Source of the DNA: Micromussa lordhowensis
Taxonomy: Eukaryota > Cnidaria > Anthozoa > Scleractinia > Lobophylliidae
DNA: 64,000 nucleotides
Reading direction: 5' to 3'
NCBI GenBank assembly: GCA_964020085.1
Contig: OZ026596.1
Location: forward strand, 15,576,237 to 15,640,236
The notes under the pieces were generated by a model. It was not told where the DNA came from. It worked only from the letters and a program-made list of their open reading frames with translations, and did no database searches. Positions 57,505 through 64,000 of this stretch are shown in pieces (within the stretch, counting starts at the first letter, position 1; each line of letters begins with the position of its first letter). Position numbers and translations under genes: made by a program.

Positions 57505-58927
57505 ATGGCCAATCAGAGCAAAGAAGGAGCCCAGGTCAGGAGCATAGGTCACGCACCACTGCTCCTGCAGCGATACAATAACATAGTAATGGCGGAAAGC
57601 GTGGAAAATTCATCCAGTGAAAAAAGTGAAAATTCGGATTTCTACGACGTTTCTTCGGCCGATTTAAGTACATCTTCCACAAGCAGTAGCGAGGAGGAAA
57701 GTATTTCGAATCGGGTGAAAGGAAAAGCAGCAGCTGCAAAAAAGACCAAAACAGCGAAGGGCAATGCGTCCACCACCAATGCTAAAACCATGCGGCCGAA
57801 GAAGAATAAGAAAGCTGACAATTCCTTGAATGCCAACGAGATGGAAGACCTCTCCACCTGGATCTGCTCGTCGGAGGAAGTCAATAAAGTAGAGCAGAAT
57901 CTACGGTTGAATTTTGTGAAAGATGCCCGCATAAATAAAGGAGATCGTAAACGTTTGGTGGAACATTTATTTTGCGATACTGAAATGCAAAACTTTCGTT
58001 TGTTGATGAGTGAGTTTTGTCGGAAGTTTTCTACCCTGGCGCAGGAAGCATACAACAGCAACATTGCAACCTACAGGAAAGTGGCTTTCTCGATTGCATG
58101 GATGAAGTTTCTGTCCAACTTCCATCCTGGAAGAATAACACAGGAGCGAATGATCGTGGAGAGGCTATTAAAGAGTTCAAACGAGGTGTTTGATGCACAC
58201 TGCGTTCATGGCGTTTTAAGTGTTCTGCATGACAGTGTGTATTCAGTGATCCACGATCGATCATGTATGAATAAAGAAAGCCGAAACTGAAAGTACAGGA
58301 ACTTATAAGGCAAGGTCAGAGTTGTATGAAGAGTCAGAAGACACCCTTTATCGATATTGTGGAGCTTCGCTTCACCGCATGATTAAACTTCGGGAGGAAA
58401 CACTGGCGGGGAAGAAAGGACGCGGCGAATTGTCAGGTGAAAGGAAGCCGGTCATGACCAAAGAATTACAAATTCTCCGAGAACTTTTAATGAAAGACAA
58501 ATCAAACATTCCAGAGAGTCTAAAAACCCTAGACGAAGGGAATTTAAAGTTTCCCAGAACTGAACTACTTTCCTTTTTAAGGTCTGTGGACAACGAAGTT
58601 CGCGAATTTGCAACAGATTCTAATCTTCGAAAGTATCCTTCGAAGTTTTTGACCCTGTGCCAAAACGCCGTACTAAACAATGAAACACTTGAAATGGACT
58701 TTTGTTTCATCGTGGCTGCAATTGTGGAGGCAGACGTTGCATCTGACGCAAAAATTGTTAATGGTCTCTACCATGCATTGGTTTCTAAACTGGCAAACAC
58801 CAGGATCAATGAATTTATGAATGCCAGGATGGAAAGAGAACTTAAAATCCAAGGGAAAGTTGTGGATGCCGATGAGATGTTAAGGCCGCGTTTAAAAGCT
58901 TACACCGTGGCAACAAAACGCAAGTAA
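57505..58927 (+). pseudogene. Unidentified acidic-N-terminus protein with one frameshift
   Basis: The frame from ATG 57505 (or more likely ATG 57589, MAESVENSS) runs to a TGA at 58290. The +1-shifted frame is open from about 58270 and continues the same protein to TAA 58927, so a 1-base indel near 58265-58285 (in AATAAAGAAAGCC) splits one protein of about 450-470 residues. Layout: a Ser/Glu-rich acidic segment (SSSEKSENSD, STSSSEEESISN), a Lys-rich stretch (KAAAAKKTKTAKG, RPKKNKK), then a helical body (DLSTWICSSEEVNKVEQNL, ITQERMIVERLL) and a helical C-terminal half (REETLAGKKGRGE, MDFCFIVAAIVEADV). No known domain is recognised. Basic plus acidic N-terminal segments suggest a nuclear protein. 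It could be a real gene with an assembly error, a short intron, or a decayed element gene. Confidence 0.55.
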
Positions 58928-59285
58928 TGTCTATTTGTAAAGTGAACTACATTTTAGCCGGGTTGTAACAAAAGACAGTGTTTTTATACTTCAATTTTAT
59001 TGCTTTTAGTTCATCTGGTGCACAGAACCACAACCTGAGCCCTCACTGAAATGGCTCTTGATAAACTTATATATGTATAAGCCCTAATTGCCTTGCTTAT
59101 TGTTCTTTAATTAAATGTTAAATGTTTTACAATAGATACATATTTGATATAAACAGTACAAAAAGAAAGTGTGTGTTTGGTTTTAGTGCTTAAGTGACCA
59201 CCTCGTGAGGCTACCAGGTCACTTGCAAACATACTTCGACCTCAGCATGTAACAGGTTGATGTTTTGAAATTGTCTATTTTTGCT
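58928..59285. other. Probable 3' UTR of the 57.5-58.9 kb gene
   Basis: Sequence after the TAA at 58927. Candidate polyadenylation-like AT-rich runs lie near 59110-59150. No gene is seen. Confidence 0.4.
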
Positions 59286-59480
59286 TAGTATCACCCAACT
59301 AGTGGACTAATGCAAATCCTGCATTTCGATTGGCTATGCTACTAGGGGACTATTAGCAATAGTCATCAAGTAGCGAAATTTGACAGTTTTTCTTTTGTTT
59401 TTCCCCAAATAAATATTTAATCAACTTGCATTTGCTAACTATGTTATTGCCTTTTCTGTCCGACTAGTTGGGTGATACTA
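59286..59480. mobile_element. MITE with TAGTATCACCCAACTAGT inverted ends
   Basis: The left end TAGTATCACCCAACTAGTGG is mirrored by CGACTAGTTGGGTGATACTA at the right (18 bp exact). About 195 bp, no coding. Confidence 0.8.
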
Positions 59481-59482
59481 AA

Positions 59483-59565
59483 ACAATAAGACCCTTCACC
59501 CTCAAGGGCCACAGGTCAATAGCTATTGACCCGTAGCCCTTTCGGGCTGCGGGTCTAATTGTTAA
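59483..59565. repeat. Palindromic repeat with GACCCGTAGCCC arms
   Basis: ACAATAAGACCC...GGGCCACAGGTCAATAG is mirrored by CTATTGACCCGTAGCCC...GGGTCTAATTGTT. It is the same palindrome type as 23310-23352. It directly abuts the preceding MITE. Confidence 0.65.
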
Positions 59566-60297
59566 TTAGTCTCATTCCTGTTGTGATTGGAAGTTACACT
59601 TGCAGTGCCAGTGACAAATAATTTTGTTTCCATGGCATTCTGACTGTCAGTGTTGTAACTTGGAAGTTGAAATGGCATGCACTGAAATTTATTCAAAGCA
59701 TTTGTACATAAATTAAGTGTTTTGAAGTCTGAAAAAATTATACTGAACTCTCTAAGAAGCAATCACCTTAACTTCATATTTTTGGCAGCCACAATAAATT
59801 AAAGGTTTGACATTTCACTTCCTCTCAAAGTAAACAAGAGTTTCAAGTGTGATGCAAATTACGTAAATAACATTGGGCTTTTCATTTGTGTGTTGAAAGC
59901 AATTCACGTTTGCTTTGGTTTTGCACTACCACACTTTATGATTGACCCAAATAATTTGCCTCGCTCACCCAAAAGTACATCCAAAAGCAATTGCTCAAGA
60001 TCTTACTGGTACTTTGTGACATATCAAACCACTTCTTTATTAGTTAAGTGTCTCACTGTCATGACAATGAGGAGGCTAGACTGTTGGCCAAAGATTTAGG
60101 CATATGTTTATATAGGTGTAACCACCAGATATCTTTCACAAAAAACTTATCGTAAATAAAACTTACACTAGTCTGTCTTTATCATTTCATTGTCAAAATA
60201 ATGAACACATAACTGTGAATGCAAATTACTTAAATAATTAATATAAAAGTCTGAGATTACTAATGCCAACTAGCACAAGATGATTTTATATAATTCA
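59566..60297. other. No supported gene
   Basis: The 3' flank of the minus-strand transposase gene lies here. The short ORFs are AT-driven. Confidence 0.45.
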
Positions 60298-63200
60298 TTA
60301 TTCGTGGGTATACTGTACCCATTTAAAAGTGACAAGATTAAGAACTGAGTTTTCCTCAAGTAGCATTCTGGAGTAAACATTGATGAGATTGTTTGGAGAA
60401 TCTGCCATAACAATTATGGCACCATTGTTATTGTGAACATGGCTATCAATAAGTGCACAAAGACCATTAGTTTGTACAAAAATGCCAACTGACTTTCCAC
60501 AGCCAATAAGTACCCCATAACATGGCTGTTGAACATTACTCACATGTGCTGCTAGATCAGCAACACCATGTACATTAGTAAAACCGACACTTGCACTTGT
60601 AGATTGAATATTGCAGTCAGTACCTACAGATTGTACTACATCTTCAACATCTAGATATACAGCAGAATCACCATATTCTTCATCATACAAGTCATTGCCA
60701 TCACAAATTGCATTTACAAATAAAGAAGTCCACAACTGTGGCAACTGTGTCCAAAGCATTGAAACCTCAAGTTTGTGTTGCATGCAGTAATCCCCAAACT
60801 TAACAGAAATTATAGTACAGGCATTGCTGCCTTGCCTTCCACCTATTGAAGACTGGGCAATATGCTGTGGGAAAATAAACTGGCACAGATTCCTGTTTGC
60901 ATTGGTACACTTAATGGAAATCTGGCCCCCGGTTAAAATTGACTGTCCGTCTAGGTTCACGCTTTGGTCTCTATAGCCCTTCTCAGAATTTTTGTTTTTT
61001 GTTAAACTCAAACTCTTCCTGCTAATGAGTCTTCCCAATGCAGGTGAATAGACAATTGCAGACAAATTCCCCCCACTTGTGTGCTTAAGTACACTGAAAA
61101 TAGACTCTAAAGCACTGCCATTAATTCTCAATGGACTGATGAAATATCGTCCATCCGGGGACACAGTGGTGAAAAACCATTGACAAAATGATACAAAGCC
61201 ATGTACAACGATTCTTAGAAGATCCCATGTCTGAAAAACAACAGCAACACAATAAGTGACATACTAGATACATACAGGTAAACGGTACATGTATCTTCAT
61301 CAACATTACATTAATCTCGCTCCTGTCTCATTGTAGAACTACAAAGCAATGATATTGTCCATATCACAACCTATCACATAACCTATACATATATTATATC
61401 CATCATGATAGTTGCTTGTATGTCACTACTAAATTATCACTGCCTGTAACTGGAGGAACTTATATCTGGGAGGTGGTGGGGGGGGGGGAATTAGCAGAAT
61501 TTTATTCTTCAAAAAAAGAAATAGTTACAGACTTGATTAACCTGCCATGCAAGAAATTTTTTCTGTGTGGCCTTTTTGGAGTTGTGATAAGGCAATGATA
61601 AGGCAAGGTATATATTAAGCTGTAATATTGACGGCCTGGCTATACAAATCATTATTATTACAGCACTGAGCTGGTGGATTGCCACACCCAATAGACTTAT
61701 GTTTACTGAAATAAGCATCCAACCACCCCTCCCCCCAAAAATAGTTGAAGTAACTCTGAGATCCTTATGAGTAGGGCATACACTTCTCTTCAAAGGGCTT
61801 TATCAGATGAAAATTAGTAATGAAACAATGTACAAGTAAGAATATATACTTTGTTCTTAGCATCTTTTTCTTCTTGACGGAATCTCTTGTAAAAATGAAA
61901 CTATTATCAGAGGACAAATAATTCAAAAGTTATAGAAACAATGCAACATCCAATGAGTAAACTCACCTGTCTGTTCATGGCTGTGGCACCACTTTTCAAA
62001 GAAAGCCATTCCTTTCTTTATATTTATATTCATGCTGTAGTCCTTTTTCAAAAATGAGGTTGCATGCCTCAAGGAAATTGGCAACAACATTTTCCTGATT
62101 GGGTTCTCTAGACAGCTCTTCAATTGCAGAAATCATGTAACGTTGCTATAAAATCATAACAGATAGACCAAAAAATTAGCACTTTGAACAAATGTTGTGA
62201 AAAAATGCAACTCTCAAATTTAATCTTGTTACTAAAAGGAAGTCACGATTAGCTGATTATATAAATGGCTGCTGTTGGTATCTCTAACAATTAAATCTTT
62301 TTTTCAATGTAACACGTTATTGCTAGATAAACTAGTTACCTGCATGATCTTGGCTGGTCTGACATTGAGATGTGTCCAGTTGTCATGGTACACAAATGCA
62401 TATCTTAGCCCAGGGACTTTGCGACTCTGACCCCTCTCTGCTCGTTCCATCTCTTGGCTGTAAATCTTTTCCACACTCTCCCATCCAAAACGAGTTCCAT
62501 GCAGTGTGAGCTTCTTCGAACCACCAGTTCTTGAGCTATATAGGGCAGCTATCATATTCTAAAGAAACAACGATAATATTAAAGATACTTTCAAATATAA
62601 ACGGTATCATGATATCATTCAAATTAAGGTCTTTGCAATTATTCAACAACATTCATAGAGCCTGAGGCAAATACGGTAATTGTTTTAGTATAATTTCAGA
62701 GGTGATTATCAAGAAATACAAAATTATGAAACAAGCGCCAATAAACCACACACTTGGAAAATGCTTAGTGGAATCAATATATACCAGTCTCTAAAGTCCA
62801 ATACATAGACTGCAAATAAATTCAATATTGGGTGATTATAGCATCAAAAATCGAGAGTCGCGACCAAGCGGAGTGCACGATTTCTTATGTCATCTCTGAA
62901 ATTATACTAAACAGTAATAATTATGCTCCCTTGCCTGGAACTTTTATTTGAAATTGACACCATATACATTAGAAGTGTGTAATTCTTTGAAGTCAGTTAG
63001 TTATCATCACTGGGCCCATAAGGACTCTTGAGGCATTTCTGTGATCAACTATTTTTACGGGGTGTGGGGATTAGCCGCACACCCACCATTTAGTCTGGCC
63101 TCTAACCTTTGACATGCCTGCCAAGGATAGACATGCTAGGGGGGGAAACCCAATGGTATAGCTCTCTGGGTCATTGAGGTACGCAGGCTAACCCACCATG

Positions 63201-63724
63201 ACAAGTAGCACTTTGGGAGAGTTAGGTCAGTTATGCCTCTACAACTACCTGATGACTTGGACATATCATTGCAAAAATTGGATTGCCACTTGGATCCTCA
63301 GGATTGGTAAAAGACATGTCTGCATAGTACTTTGCACTCAAATCTACTTCATCATCATTGACGGCCAGCGCTTTTCTAGGCAATCCACACAGCATTTTCA
63401 GAAGGGTTAGATTTGAAGAAGCACCATCACACAGGACTATGGACACCCTAAACCCATATGCACTGAATGCTTTTAAACATTGAAGAAAGAATTCTTGTAA
63501 GGTGTTTTGAATCCATGGAATTTGCAACAGGGAAATAGGGTCCAATCATGTCATAGCCTGAAGTTAGGTCCCTCCAAAGAAACTGAACAATGTAGCTGGT
63601 CTTTTGGCAACCGCTCTGGGTGGCTAACGAGTAAACATCATGCAGTGCAGGCAACTCATCTTCAGCCATGGTGAAGCCTGTTATTCCACCACCCTTGAGG
63701 TTCCATGCTACCTTCATTTGGACC
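60298..63724 (-). pseudogene. RNase-H-fold transposase with C-terminal cysteine-protease-like domain (5' end outside window)
   Basis: Exon A (63724-63249) has [47 protein letters not shown] (the acidic catalytic strand) and MICPSHQ. Exon B (62558-62340) has [16 protein letters not shown] and [20 protein letters not shown], and exon C (62145-61967) has RYMISAIEEL. A possible mini-exon at 61885-61850 follows, then exon D (61230-60298), a clean 310-residue ORF. D starts TWDLLRIVVHGFVSF, contains the transposase C-terminal signature RINGSALESIFSVLKHTSGG, and ends with a domain carrying GGRQGSNACTIISV and LIDSHVHNNNGAIIVM. The Cys and His of that domain are placed like the catalytic pair of papain-fold deubiquitinase-like proteases. 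The transposase resembles P/THAP9- or Academ-type DDE enzymes. Exon A has a 1-base frame break near SMDSK (about 63510) and exon C another near 62017, so this copy is probably inactive. Confidence 0.72.
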
Positions 63725-64000
63725 TTAAGAGTAAAACATGACGAAAACAATTAACTAAATTTTAACATTAATGCTGTCAGCAAAGTTACAGTTAAGGCCA
63801 TTTTCCAAGTTACTTGTTGCTTCTGTTTCGTATAAATCATTCATGCCAAGTAAACATCCGGAGTTCAATTTGCATGACAACCCTAAGTGAGACAACCACC
63901 CACCTGTTACATTCAAACTGAAAGCTCAGTGGAAAATAATTAACAAACAGGGAGGGGCAGGGAAGGTACAAGTATACAAGTACTGTACTGTGAGCAAGGC

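Noticed and set aside
63060..63190. GC-rich block with CACACCCACCATT and poly-G run in the transposase intron
   Set aside because: It looks like a fragment of some repeat, but no ends, duplication or second copy was found in the window.

Overview
This is a piece of an animal nuclear genome: AT-rich, intron-containing, with canonical GT-AG exons and very dense small repeats. A compact single-exon GT10 fucosyltransferase, a tRNA-derived SINE, an L1/Tx1-type LINE, palindromic MITEs, HIRAN and XPG/EXO1-like proteins, a Crypton-type tyrosine recombinase and a transposase with a protease-like tail all fit an anthozoan cnidarian, most likely a stony coral. That assignment is inference; there is no rRNA or mitochondrial marker here.

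Layout. 1-18 kb is mostly repeats: a 1.7-kb hAT-like element with an 8-bp target duplication (1395-3087), several palindromic MITEs (6.7-7.5, 8.5, 16.6 kb) and two elements with CAGGGCTCAA-type ends (12.4-12.9 and 13.8-15.3 kb). The clearest ordinary gene is the fucosyltransferase at 18.07-19.27 kb (+). 20-24.8 kb is again MITE-rich. At 24.9-25.3 kb (+) lie the first two exons of an EXO1/XPG-type nuclease; the following exons lie on the opposite strand at 40.35-39.26 kb, with a matching splice phase, so the locus looks split by an inversion. Between the halves are an unidentified two-exon gene with a cysteine cluster and an acidic tail (25.86-27.41, +), repeats (27.8-32.2), a Ser/Pro/Thr-rich multi-exon gene with one internal stop (37.62-32.87, -) and a HIRAN-domain gene (38.92-38.03, -).

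41.7-46.4 kb (-) carries an eight-exon gene that splices in phase at every junction into a 322-residue Crypton-like tyrosine recombinase keeping the Arg, Lys, His-x-x-Arg, Trp and Tyr positions. 46.8-50 kb holds a tRNA-derived SINE, a MITE and a minisatellite. 52.86-56.68 kb (+) is a 5'-truncated LINE with an exact 11-bp target duplication, itself interrupted by a 1.5-kb element built of ~305-bp tandem repeats. 57.5-58.9 kb (+) is an unidentified acidic-N-terminus protein with one frameshift. 60.3-63.7 kb (-) is an RNase-H-fold transposase gene, running off the window, whose last exon adds a cysteine-protease-like domain.

Functionally the window is dominated by mobile-DNA proteins (recombinase, transposase, nuclease, reverse transcriptase) in different states of decay. 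The tyrosine recombinase is the one that appears fully intact, and it is the best candidate for something active or domesticated. No operons, CRISPR arrays or canonical stand-alone tRNA/rRNA genes were seen. All exon models were made by reading splice sites by eye.
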